Origin: an uncultured Collinsella sp.
Lineage (GTDB): Bacteria > Actinomycetota > Coriobacteriia > Coriobacteriales > Coriobacteriaceae
Length of the DNA stretch: 64,000 nucleotides
NCBI GenBank assembly: GCA_905197665.1
Contig: CAJJZP010000009.1
Location: forward strand, 1 to 64,000
Direction: 5' to 3'
Below, one piece after another: positions 47,440-54,681 of the stretch (position 1 is its first letter; each line of letters begins with the position of its first letter). Made by a program: the position numbers and the translations under genes. The notes beneath the pieces are model-generated. The model searched no databases, had not been told where the DNA came from, and saw only the letters and a list, made by a program, of their open reading frames with translations.

Positions 47440-48936
47440 TTAGGCCAAGCCCAGGCGCTCCTTTTGCTCGGCCGGGGACTCATGCTCCTCCAGGCCGCGC
47501 AGCAGCAGGTCAATCATGCGCTGTTCGGCGTGGTCGTCCTTGCCGGCGAGATTATTAACCTGGCCGTAGTCACTCTCAAGGTCGAACAGCATCGTCTGCT
47601 CGACCTCGGCGAGCGGCGTGGCTCCCTCGATCTGGGCCGGCTTCTTACAGGGGATCTTGAACAGCGGGTACTTGGTGCGTTTGAAGTAGCGGCCACACTC
47701 AATCTCCTCCGGGCAGTCCGAACCCATCTTTTTGCGGATGGTGTGCGGCAGTGCGGTGTACTCGAAGCACGGCTGGTTGCCGGCGACCGGCGCGCGGAAG
47801 TAGGTGTAGCGGCCGTCGGTGACGTTGACGGTCATGGCGTGCACGCCGTACAGGGCGTAGCCACGCGTGGGCGCGTCAGCATCCGTCATGAGCGGCACGA
47901 GGGAGGTGCCGCACACATCTGCGGGAATCTCGCAGCCGTGGGCCTCAAGCACCGTGGGCATGATGTCGATTGCCTGAGTGAGCTGGCGGGCATGCTCGCC
48001 GGCGCGGGCGTTACCCGGGAAGTGCACAATGAACGGCAGATGCGCGAGCTCGTTATACAGGTGCATGTAGTTTTTGCCCATGTAGTCGCGCTCGCCCAGG
48101 AAATAGCCGTGGTCGGTGGTGACCATGACCATGGTATCGTCCAGCATCCCGCGCTCCTCGAGCTTGTCGATGAGCCTACCAAACCAGCGGTCGGTCATGG
48201 TGACGAGGGCCTTGTAGCGGCGCTGCAGGTAGTCCTCCGCGCCCTTGTTGACGTCGGTGGCGGAGACGCGCTTGTACTCAGGAATCTCGAAGTAGTCGCG
48301 GTCGAGCTCGCCAGTGCCGCCGTACATCTCCATGTACTTGTCGGGCACATCGAAGGGCTCGTGCGGGTCGAAGGCCTCAACCATAAGGAAGAAGTCGTCG
48401 GCCCCAGCATTGCCGTCGATCCAGTCGCAGGCGGACTGGAAGGTCTTGGGGCTCGGCATGTCCTCTTCGTTGGGCCAGAGCTGACGGTTCTTCTGGTACT
48501 GCTCGCGCACGCGCCCGTAGAAGGTCTCGGGCATGTTATTCGGCTCATCGATGCGGCTGACCCACGGGTCGCCCTCCTGGCCGCGGTAGTAATCCCAGGT
48601 GTTGAACTCCTGGAGGTAGCCCTCGCCACCGGTGCGTAGGTAGTGGCAGTGGTCGGTGGTGATGTGGCAGAAGTTGCCGTTCGCGCGCAGGCAGGCCGGC
48701 AGCGTCACATCGAAGGGCTCGATGGGGCCCCAGGGGCGCTCGAGGAAGTTGTAGCGACCGGTGAGGATGTCGCGGCGGGCAGGCATGCAGGGAGCCGAGC
48801 CGATCCAGTGGTTGTCGAACACGCAGGAACGCTCGGCAAAGGCATCGAGATTGGGGGTCTGGACGTCGGTTGCGGGGTTGTAGCACGACAGGACGTCGCG
48901 ACGCAGAGTATCCATGAGCACGAGGACGGTTCTCAT
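47440..48936 (-). CDS. Second Cys-type sulfatase, cytoplasmic (no signal peptide)
   Basis: 498 residues. The active-site motif is C-M-P-A-R in SAPCMPARRDILTGRYNFLE (about 47-66). Metal ligands lie in VLMDTLRRDVLSCY (about 6-19) and TTDHGYFLGERDYMGK (about 280). ATG 48936 with AAAGGA at 7 nt gives MRTVLVLMDTLR; the 35 longer upstream codons are not family-like. It begins directly with the first beta strand, so it acts in the cytoplasm. It is only distantly like the first sulfatase, so the pair may attack different linkages. It is 169 nt downstream of the PTS IID gene. Confidence 0.93.
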   Translation of the reverse strand: MRTVLVLMDTLRRDVLSCYNPATDVQTPNLDAFAERSCVFDNHWIGSAPCMPARRDILTGRYNFLERPWGPIEPFDVTLPACLRANGNFCHITTDHCHYLRTGGEGYLQEFNTWDYYRGQEGDPWVSRIDEPNNMPETFYGRVREQYQKNRQLWPNEEDMPSPKTFQSACDWIDGNAGADDFFLMVEAFDPHEPFDVPDKYMEMYGGTGELDRDYFEIPEYKRVSATDVNKGAEDYLQRRYKALVTMTDRWFGRLIDKLEERGMLDDTMVMVTTDHGYFLGERDYMGKNYMHLYNELAHLPFIVHFPGNARAGEHARQLTQAIDIMPTVLEAHGCEIPADVCGTSLVPLMTDADAPTRGYALYGVHAMTVNVTDGRYTYFRAPVAGNQPCFEYTALPHTIRKKMGSDCPEEIECGRYFKRTKYPLFKIPCKKPAQIEGATPLAEVEQTMLFDLESDYGQVNNLAGKDDHAEQRMIDLLLRGLEEHESPAEQKERLGLA

Positions 48937-49045
48937 TGGCATCCTTTCGATAGTTGGATTTGCCAGATGGCGATACGCCAAAGGCACATGGGCATAATGG
49001 AGCGCACCCCGATCGCGCACGATGGAGAGCACATGAGACAACGAG

Positions 49046-49073
49046 GCCCGCGCCCGGCATGCGGGGCGCGGGC
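49046..49073. other. 10-bp hairpin between the PTS IID and sulfatase genes
   Basis: GCCCGCGCCC (49046-49055) pairs perfectly with GGGCGCGGGC (49064-49073) with an 8-nt loop. There is no T-run, so partial termination or an RNA end-stabilising structure separating PTS and sulfatase expression is likely. Confidence 0.6.
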
Positions 49074-49105
49074 ATCAAACGATTTGCCTTTTGATAAGCT
49101 CGCGA

Positions 49106-49936
49106 TTAGGCGAAGATCTTGAACGCCGGGAAGTAGAAACCGATAGCGGCGAACACAAGGGAGAACACAATCAGACCGATGATGATCTGGGCGGAGTTCT
49201 TGCCCTGGCCCTTCTTGAGCAGGCGATAGCAGATGAAAGTCAGAACGACAGGCAGCAGGAAGGGCAACACCTTATCGAGCTGGTCCTGGAGCACCAGCGG
49301 GTCACCCTCACCGAAGGCGAACTGCACGGCAAGCTTGAGCTTAACGGTCGTGGCGATCAGGCCGCCGGTGACCATGACGCCCAGCACGTTGGCGAGGTTG
49401 CCCAGACGGTCGAAGACCTGGACGCCCGCCTTCTCGACGAGCTCCATGCCCATCTCGTAACCCTTGTGCAGGCCGAAGTACTTCAGCGGCCAGTACAGCA
49501 GGTTGATGAGCAAGAACATCACGAGCGGACCCACAATGGAGCCGTTGTCGACGCACATAGATGCGCCGATGGAGCCGGCGATCGGGAACCAGGTGAGGTT
49601 CAGCAGGGAGTCACCAAGGCCGGCGAAGGGACCCATGAGGGAGGTCTTGATGCCGACGACGGTGTCCTTCTGATCCTCATCCGTGGTCTCCTCCAGGGCG
49701 GCGGTGATGCCAAGGATGAAGGGGATCGCGAGCGGGTGGGTGTTGAAGTACTCGAGGTGGCGCTTCATGGCGTTAACGCGCTCCTCCTTGGGGGCGTCCT
49801 TGTAGAGCTCCTCGAGGACAGGGGCAAAGCAGTAGGTCAGGGACAGCGACTGCATGCGCTCGTAGTTGTGCGCGAATTGGCAACCCTGGGTGCGCAGCAG
49901 GACCTTGTTCAGGGTGGAGTTGGAGATCTTACCCAT
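49106..49936 (-). CDS. PTS mannose-family EIID component (sulfated-sugar locus)
   Basis: 276 residues. The cytoplasmic signature is LNKVLLRTQGCQFAHNYERMQSLSLTYCFAPVL (about 9-41), followed by membrane segments (PFAGLGDSLLNLTWFPIAGSIGASM) and a C-terminal pair. Its ATG overlaps the EIIC stop by one base (TAATG). It is clearly diverged from the EIID at 29595-30428, so the two PTS are not recent duplicates. Its amino-sugar type (AgaE/GamD-like) is plausible from the neighbours but not proven. Confidence 0.93.
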   Translation of the reverse strand: MGKISNSTLNKVLLRTQGCQFAHNYERMQSLSLTYCFAPVLEELYKDAPKEERVNAMKRHLEYFNTHPLAIPFILGITAALEETTDEDQKDTVVGIKTSLMGPFAGLGDSLLNLTWFPIAGSIGASMCVDNGSIVGPLVMFLLINLLYWPLKYFGLHKGYEMGMELVEKAGVQVFDRLGNLANVLGVMVTGGLIATTVKLKLAVQFAFGEGDPLVLQDQLDKVLPFLLPVVLTFICYRLLKKGQGKNSAQIIIGLIVFSLVFAAIGFYFPAFKIFA

Positions 49937-50745
49937 TAGAGATCGTACTCCTCGTCATCATCGGAGCCGGCGGCAGAGGCGGCGGCAGGGGCGGGTTGAT
50001 TCTTCTGGCCCTCGGTAATGACGTCCCACACGCCGGCGGCGGCGCAAGCGGCGAGCGCGATGCCCACGGTCGGGACGTTGAGGAAGGCGGCCATGATAAA
50101 GCCGAGCAGCAGGAAGATCCACATGTTCTTCTTCATCATCATGGTGAGGAGCATGGCCAGACCGACGGCGGGCATCATGCCACCGGCGGTGGAGAAGCCG
50201 GTGAGGACCCACGGAACCTGGTTCTGCAGGAAGGCCATGATGTCCTCGATCACGAAGGAGCCGATGCCCGTGGCGATGAAGACGGGAACGGCGCGGGTCA
50301 GGAAGAAGCACAGGGCGCCGGTCCAGAAGAACTTGTTGACGGCGTTGAACTTACCGGACTCGATGGCCTTGTCGGCACCGTGGACAAGCGAGACGTTAGT
50401 GGTCATGACCAAGATGTTCAGCTGCTGAACCAAGGTGGCGGTGGGGATGCCGATGGCGACTGCCAGGGCGATGGCGCTGGCGGTGTCGGTGGAACCCATG
50501 ATGCCCAGGGCGGCACCGACGATGGTGCCGGAGATGACATCCGGCGGAACATAAGCGCCGATGTTGTTGACGCCGAGCCACATGAGCTCCATGGTCGCGC
50601 CGATCATGATGGCGGTCGTCATGTCACCGAGGATGATGCCGACGCCGACGGATGCCAGCAGGGGCTTGCGGAAGCCCAGGTGGGGACCGAACTGGTCCCA
50701 AGTGCACAGACCCGCCCAGATGGCGAGCAGAAGTGCCTGAAGCAT
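49936..50745 (-). CDS. PTS mannose/sorbose-family EIIC component (sulfated-sugar locus)
   Basis: 269 residues, 8-9 hydrophobic segments beginning MLQALLLAIWAGLCTWDQFGPHLGFRKPLLASVGVG and including GATMELMWLGVNNIGAYVPPDVISG, the EII-Man C motif. The acidic tail (AAGSDDDEEYDL) is cytoplasmic. ATG 50745 has AAGGAGAGG; the 15 longer codons were rejected. It forms the transport channel with EIID. Confidence 0.93.
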   Translation of the reverse strand: MLQALLLAIWAGLCTWDQFGPHLGFRKPLLASVGVGIILGDMTTAIMIGATMELMWLGVNNIGAYVPPDVISGTIVGAALGIMGSTDTASAIALAVAIGIPTATLVQQLNILVMTTNVSLVHGADKAIESGKFNAVNKFFWTGALCFFLTRAVPVFIATGIGSFVIEDIMAFLQNQVPWVLTGFSTAGGMMPAVGLAMLLTMMMKKNMWIFLLLGFIMAAFLNVPTVGIALAACAAAGVWDVITEGQKNQPAPAAASAAGSDDDEEYDL

Positions 50746-50825
50746 AAGCCTCTCCTTCCCTATTCGCCCATCGTTCCCTCCGATGGGCACGCCCCGGGTT
50801 CACATGCCCGGAGATGGTTACTTAC

Positions 50826-51302
50826 TTAGTAGTTCTTGAGGAGCTCTGACACGGGCTCCTTGGAATCGCGCGTGGTGGTCTGCATCCAGCAGTCGACGCC
50901 GAGGCCAATGAGCTCCTCGAAGGCGGCCTTTTCCTCGGCGGTGACGGACATGTTCTTGTGCAGGCGATGACGCTGCTCGTTGAAGCGCATGCCGGAGACG
51001 TTCAGGTAGTCGAACGGCAAGCCGTTCTCGTGCAGCTTGAGGGCGTCGATGGGGTTGGTGAAGAGCACCATCGTGGCCTTCTTGAGCTCGGTCTTCTTGA
51101 GGACCTCAATGAACTTCTCGACACCGAAGACGGAGACCTTGATGTCGGGGGCGGCGAGGCCGGCGACGGACTTCTGGACGGGGTCGTTGGCGACCTTATC
51201 CGAGACAATGATTGCCGATTCGATGCCGAAGTCGGGAATCCAAGTGGTGGCGACCTGACCGTGGATCAGGCGGTCATCGATGTCGACGAGTTTGAGTGCC
51301 AT
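50826..51302 (-). CDS. PTS mannose-family EIIB component (sulfated-sugar locus)
   Basis: 158 residues, cytosolic. The phosphorylated His is His14 in LVDIDDRLIHGQVATTWIP. The segment FNEQRHRLHKNMSVT matches EIIB of the AgaV/sorbose type. It receives phosphate from the separate EIIA (51420-51860) and gives it to the incoming sugar. Confidence 0.94.
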   Translation of the reverse strand: MALKLVDIDDRLIHGQVATTWIPDFGIESAIIVSDKVANDPVQKSVAGLAAPDIKVSVFGVEKFIEVLKKTELKKATMVLFTNPIDALKLHENGLPFDYLNVSGMRFNEQRHRLHKNMSVTAEEKAAFEELIGLGVDCWMQTTTRDSKEPVSELLKNY

Positions 51303-51419
51303 GATGTTCTCCTTTTCGTTTGCACGTTCCTTCAGTACCGTTTACGAATGCTCTGCTCGATCGAGGCGCCCACTCGGGGGATACGGGTGAGCGCCACTCG
51401 AATCGACGGGCTAACGAGC

Positions 51420-51860
51420 CTAGAGGTCCAAATCGTCCTCGTCTGCCTCCACGGCCGGAGCGGGAGCCTTGATCTCCTGCTGGGCCCCGGCGTGAGCGGC
51501 AGTGAGCTGGGCACGGACCGCGTCGGCGGAATCGAGGCCATCGCGGGTGAGCAGGAGCTCGACCGCAACGGGCATGGACAGGCCAGTGTAGGCAACCATG
51601 TTCATGCCGTTGAGCAGGCAGCGGGTAGTCACGTTGAATGGGGTGCCGCCGTAGATGTCGCATAGGGTGACGACGAGTTCGCACTCGGCGCTGAGGGTCT
51701 CGTAAGCCTCGCGCATCTCGGACTCGAAAGACTCCAGGCTCTTCTCGGCGGTGAGACCAAGAGCGATGACATCAGGCTGCTTGCCCGCAATCATCTCGAC
51801 GGCGCCGAGGGCGGCCTGAGCGAACTCTCCGTGACTTGCAAGGATGACACCGATACGCAT
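51420..51860 (-). CDS. PTS mannose-family EIIA component (sulfated-sugar locus)
   Basis: 146 residues. The phosphorylated His is in MRIGVILASHGEFAQAAL (His10), and the conserved DIYGGTPFN follows about residue 70. A proline/alanine/acidic tail (IKAPAPAVEADEDDLDL) ends the protein. ATG 51860 with AAAGGA at 6 nt was chosen over the frame start at 51875. It is the first gene of the minus-strand operon, facing two DeoR genes; the 9-bp microsatellite lies in its leader. Confidence 0.94.
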   Translation of the reverse strand: MRIGVILASHGEFAQAALGAVEMIAGKQPDVIALGLTAEKSLESFESEMREAYETLSAECELVVTLCDIYGGTPFNVTTRCLLNGMNMVAYTGLSMPVAVELLLTRDGLDSADAVRAQLTAAHAGAQQEIKAPAPAVEADEDDLDL

Positions 51861-51889
51861 CTTCTGTCCTTTCATACTTATTAATTCTC

Positions 51890-51929
51890 TTCGTTCTGTT
51901 CGTTCTGTTCGTTCTGTTCGTTCTGTTCG
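51890..51929. repeat. 9-bp microsatellite, about 4.4 copies of TTCGTTCTG
   Basis: Perfect units start at 51890, 51899, 51908 and 51917, followed by a partial TTCG. It lies 30 nt upstream of the EIIA start, in the 5' leader or promoter, within the 261-nt gap that separates the divergent PTS operon and DeoR genes. A related GTTCGTTT word recurs at 52070. Copy number could change by slippage, or the units may be operator half-sites. Confidence 0.9.
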
Positions 51930-52121
51930 TCTATATTTGTTTATTGGTCAAGAGATGATTTTTGGAATGAGCTCTATTTACCTCCTATTTGATGGTTTTT
52001 TCCGTGAGCGTTATGTTTTGACCGGTGAAAGGTAATGTGCCTTCGTGAACGGTTTGCGTTAATTTATGTTGTTCGTTTACATTGAAATAAGAACAAACGC
52101 TCGATGAGGGAGTCGGCACTC

Positions 52122-52886
52122 ATGAAATCCGAACGCCAGCAGGCCATTCTCGACTTGCTCGATCAACATCATTCGGTATCGGTAAACGAGATATCTAATA
52201 CCCTATCTGTTTCGGATATGACCATCAGGCGTGACCTGGCCGAGCTTGCCGACAAGGGCCTTCTTGTGCGCGTACACGGAGGGGCTCAGCTTCCACACTC
52301 CGCCCACGGAACAGCCCTTTCACGTTTGACCCCGCATGAGGAGAAACGTCGTTTTCAAGTTGATCAGAAACGTGCCGCTGCTATAGCCGCCGCCCAAACC
52401 GTCTCAGCCGGCGATACGATCTTTCTCGGTGGAGGCTCCACTCTCGAGCTCATGTGTTCGTATTTGCCCCAGGAGGACATACGCGTCGTCACCAACAGTC
52501 TTCCCGTGCTGAACCTGCTAGCCGACAATCCACATATAGATCTATTCTTTGTTGGTGGCATGATGCGTCACGACACGCGAGTTTTCACCATGCCATACAA
52601 CGGCCGCGGCCCCTACGGTCTATCCGCTCCCAAGGCCTACGTCTCGGCAACCGGTATTTTTGGAAACGAGGTCTTTGGCTCTCGTCCCGATGCAGCTATG
52701 GTCCTCTCAGACGCTCTTTCTCGAGCTCAGGAGCGTTATCTTGTTGTAGATGCTGAAAAAGTCGGAAGGCGCGACTTCTGCCTTTTCACCACACTGGAGG
52801 ATATGACCGCGGCATTCATTAACGAGGACGCAGACCCCCGGACCATCGAGGCCCTCCGCGCCTATACCTCCGTCATTACCGCATAA
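52122..52886 (+). CDS. DeoR-family transcriptional regulator (first of a tandem pair)
   Basis: 254 residues. The DeoR winged helix is at the N-terminus (VSVNEISNTLSVSDMTIRRDLAELADKGLLVRVHGGAQL, about 18-56), followed by the sugar-phosphate sensor domain with GDTIFLGGGSTLELM and FVGGMMRHDTRVFTM. ATG 52122 follows GGGAG at 8 nt; the frame start at 52104 lacks a site. It diverges from the PTS-sulfatase operon and is the likely repressor of it, with a phosphorylated sugar as inducer (AgaR/SgaR-like). Confidence 0.92.
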   Translation: MKSERQQAILDLLDQHHSVSVNEISNTLSVSDMTIRRDLAELADKGLLVRVHGGAQLPHSAHGTALSRLTPHEEKRRFQVDQKRAAAIAAAQTVSAGDTIFLGGGSTLELMCSYLPQEDIRVVTNSLPVLNLLADNPHIDLFFVGGMMRHDTRVFTMPYNGRGPYGLSAPKAYVSATGIFGNEVFGSRPDAAMVLSDALSRAQERYLVVDAEKVGRRDFCLFTTLEDMTAAFINEDADPRTIEALRAYTSVITA

Positions 52887-52901
52887 TCCAATTGGCAAGC
52901 C

Positions 52902-53663
52902 ATGCTTAAACCCGAACGTCACGAACAATTACTTGAGCTGTGCGCTCAGCGCGGAATGGTCACTGTTGCCCAAGCCGCAACAATCTTTGGTATATCTGAA
53001 ATGACCGCTCGAAGAGACTTCGATGAGCTCTCGCGACGCGCTGGCGTCATCCGCGAGTACGGTGGCATCCGACTTTCAAGCGGCTCCCCCATTGCCGAAG
53101 AGGTCCCGTTTTTTGAAAAGCTCTCAATCCGCTCCCCTGAAAAAGAGCATATCGCACGCACCGCTGTCAACCTCATCAGAGAGCGCGACACCATCTTCCT
53201 CGGACCCGGTTCGACTTGCGCTCTCATCGCCCGTGCGCTGCCGCGCATGCGGCTGCGCGTCATCACAAACAGCATCATCGTGCTGAACATGCTCCAGACG
53301 CGTAACGATGTGGAGATCTGGGCCCTGGGAGGACAGTATCGCAAACGATCGGGTTCTTTCGTCGGGCCCATCGCCGAAGATGCTCTCGCCCCGCTCGGTA
53401 TCGACACTTGCTTTATCGGCACCAACGGCGTACTCGCCCAATCCATCTCCTGTTCTAACCTTGAGGAAGGACGCTTACAGGCGCTCGCTTGCGATCGCGC
53501 CGCCAAGCGTTACCTTGTCTGCGATTCAAGCAAGATCGGACAGATGGACTTCTTCGGCTTCTTCAATCTCGATCAAATGGACGCACTCATCACCGATGCA
53601 AATGTCAACGACAAACAGCGTTCCATGGTTCTCGAATCAACTCGCATCATCGTCGCAGAATAG
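52902..53663 (+). CDS. DeoR-family transcriptional regulator (second of a tandem pair)
   Basis: 253 residues, with a DeoR HTH (MVTVAQAATIFGISEMTARRDFDELSRRAGVIREYGGIRL) and sensor domain (RDTIFLGPGSTCALIARALP, GSFVGPIAEDALAPLGIDTCFIGTNG). It starts 15 nt after the first regulator, with no convincing ribosome binding site, so it is probably translated by coupling. The two are only moderately alike, so this is an old pair and they may answer to different inducers or form heteromers. Confidence 0.9.
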   Translation: MLKPERHEQLLELCAQRGMVTVAQAATIFGISEMTARRDFDELSRRAGVIREYGGIRLSSGSPIAEEVPFFEKLSIRSPEKEHIARTAVNLIRERDTIFLGPGSTCALIARALPRMRLRVITNSIIVLNMLQTRNDVEIWALGGQYRKRSGSFVGPIAEDALAPLGIDTCFIGTNGVLAQSISCSNLEEGRLQALACDRAAKRYLVCDSSKIGQMDFFGFFNLDQMDALITDANVNDKQRSMVLESTRIIVAE

Positions 53664-53696
53664 GCCTGTTTTGATTTAGCTGGACACCACAGCAAA

Positions 53697-53731
53697 GACC
53701 CCGATTCGATAAAGCCGAATCGGGGTCTCAT
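53697..53731. terminator. Rho-independent terminator after the DeoR pair
   Basis: GACCCCGATTCG and CGAATCGGGGTC form a perfect 12-bp stem with a 7-nt loop, followed by TCATTATT. It lies 34 nt past the second DeoR stop. The A-run before the stem is short, so it works best on the plus strand. Confidence 0.85.
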
Positions 53732-53762
53732 TATTCGCATCAAATCGCAAATAGGTCAGCAG

Positions 53763-53990
53763 CTACTTCTCAGTGTAGACGCTCTCGCCACCGAGATAGG
53801 TCTCGACGAGGGATAGGTCGGGGTTGAGGACGACAACCTCACCCACGTAATCGGAGGTGCCGGCACCGGTGAGCACCACATTGAGGCGACCGTCGCCCAT
53901 GGCGCGGGCGTCGGCCAGGAACGCCTCGACGGCCTCAAGGTTATCCTTGTAGATGTTCAGCGTGTCAAGCCAAAGCTCGGGAGACGACAC
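53763..53990 (-). pseudogene. Fused remnant: AgaS-like SIS start joined to NagA-like end
   Basis: 75 codons from a GTG. The first part (NIYKDNLEAVEAFLADARA then LNVVLTGAGTSDYVGE) matches the N-terminus of AgaS-type SIS-domain sugar-phosphate deaminase/isomerases, including the GAGTS phosphate loop. It then switches to VVLNPDLSLVETYLGGESVYTEK, which matches the C-terminus of N-acetylglucosamine-6-phosphate deacetylase (NagA/AgaA). A deletion apparently joined two amino-sugar genes. The product would be too short to act. Confidence 0.7.
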
Positions 53991-54042
53991 GTTGATGCCT
54001 GCTTAACTCTGCTCGCTCAGGCTAAAGACTTTGTTGAGGATC
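53979..54042. repeat. 64-bp direct repeat, right copy (left copy 42443-42506)
   Basis: The sequence from GGGAGACGACACGTTGA to TTTGTTGAGGATC is repeated at 42443-42506 with 62 of 64 identical bases, in the same orientation. It covers the end of the histidine phosphatase gene and the start of the AgaS remnant. The 11.5 kb between the copies contains the whole sulfatase/PTS block. Confidence 0.9.
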
Positions 54043-54642
54043 GATGATCTGCTGCAAGGTGAACTTACATTGGGACGTGTCGCATTCTTCTTGCGAATCC
54101 TCAAAATCAAAGATCATGATGGCGCAGTTGGGGAGCTTTGCTGGGAGTTCGAAGCCCTCTGGGGCGGCGGCTTTGATGAATTGGCGGCTGGCGCTGCCGT
54201 GGCTTACTGCCAGGACGGTTTCAACATCATCGGCGCTCATGAGATTAGCGAGCGTGCTTACCATACGCTCTTGCAGCGCCTGACTTCCCTCCCCTCCGAA
54301 GGGGATTAAGTTCTCGCCCGGATCCCAGACGTCGGTAGGCAGTGCGTCGTGCGGGCCCCCTTCAAAGGAGCCATAGCAGCGTTCGATGATGCCTTCGCAG
54401 GGCTCGACGGCGGCGTCCGGGCCGAGGAGCTCGCCTGCGACGAGCCGAGCCGTGGCCATGGCTCGGCTTAAAGGAGACGAGACTACCTTGTCGGGGGTGA
54501 CGTCGCGGGCTTTAAGCCATGCGGCGGCCTTTGCGGCCTGCTGACGGCCCAAGTCCGTTAGCGGTGAATCGCAGCGGCCCTGGACGAGCTTTTTGACATT
54601 GAACTCCGTCTGACCGTGACGGAGCAGATACAGTTTCTTCAT
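54022..54642 (-). CDS. Histidine phosphatase (phosphoglycerate mutase-like) family protein
   Basis: 206 residues. The catalytic motif is LYLLRHGQTEFN (RHG, about 8-10), with the second His in AVSHGSASRQF (about 147) and the acidic EGIIERCYGSFEG region between. Members include phosphatases of sugar phosphates, nucleotides and cobalamin precursors, and cofactor-dependent mutases. The substrate is not assignable. A defective partial copy with His replaced by Arg lies at 42443-42693. Confidence 0.9.
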   Translation of the reverse strand: MKKLYLLRHGQTEFNVKKLVQGRCDSPLTDLGRQQAAKAAAWLKARDVTPDKVVSSPLSRAMATARLVAGELLGPDAAVEPCEGIIERCYGSFEGGPHDALPTDVWDPGENLIPFGGEGSQALQERMVSTLANLMSADDVETVLAVSHGSASRQFIKAAAPEGFELPAKLPNCAIMIFDFEDSQEECDTSQCKFTLQQIIDPQQSL

Positions 54643-54681
54643 GGTCTCCCCTTTTGCGCGAATGGCCCTAGCGATACAGCC

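Noticed and set aside
51420..53663. Phase-variable frameshift caused by the 9-bp repeat
   Set aside because: The repeat lies outside coding sequence and its unit is a multiple of three, so it cannot switch a reading frame. Only a spacing or binding effect remains possible.
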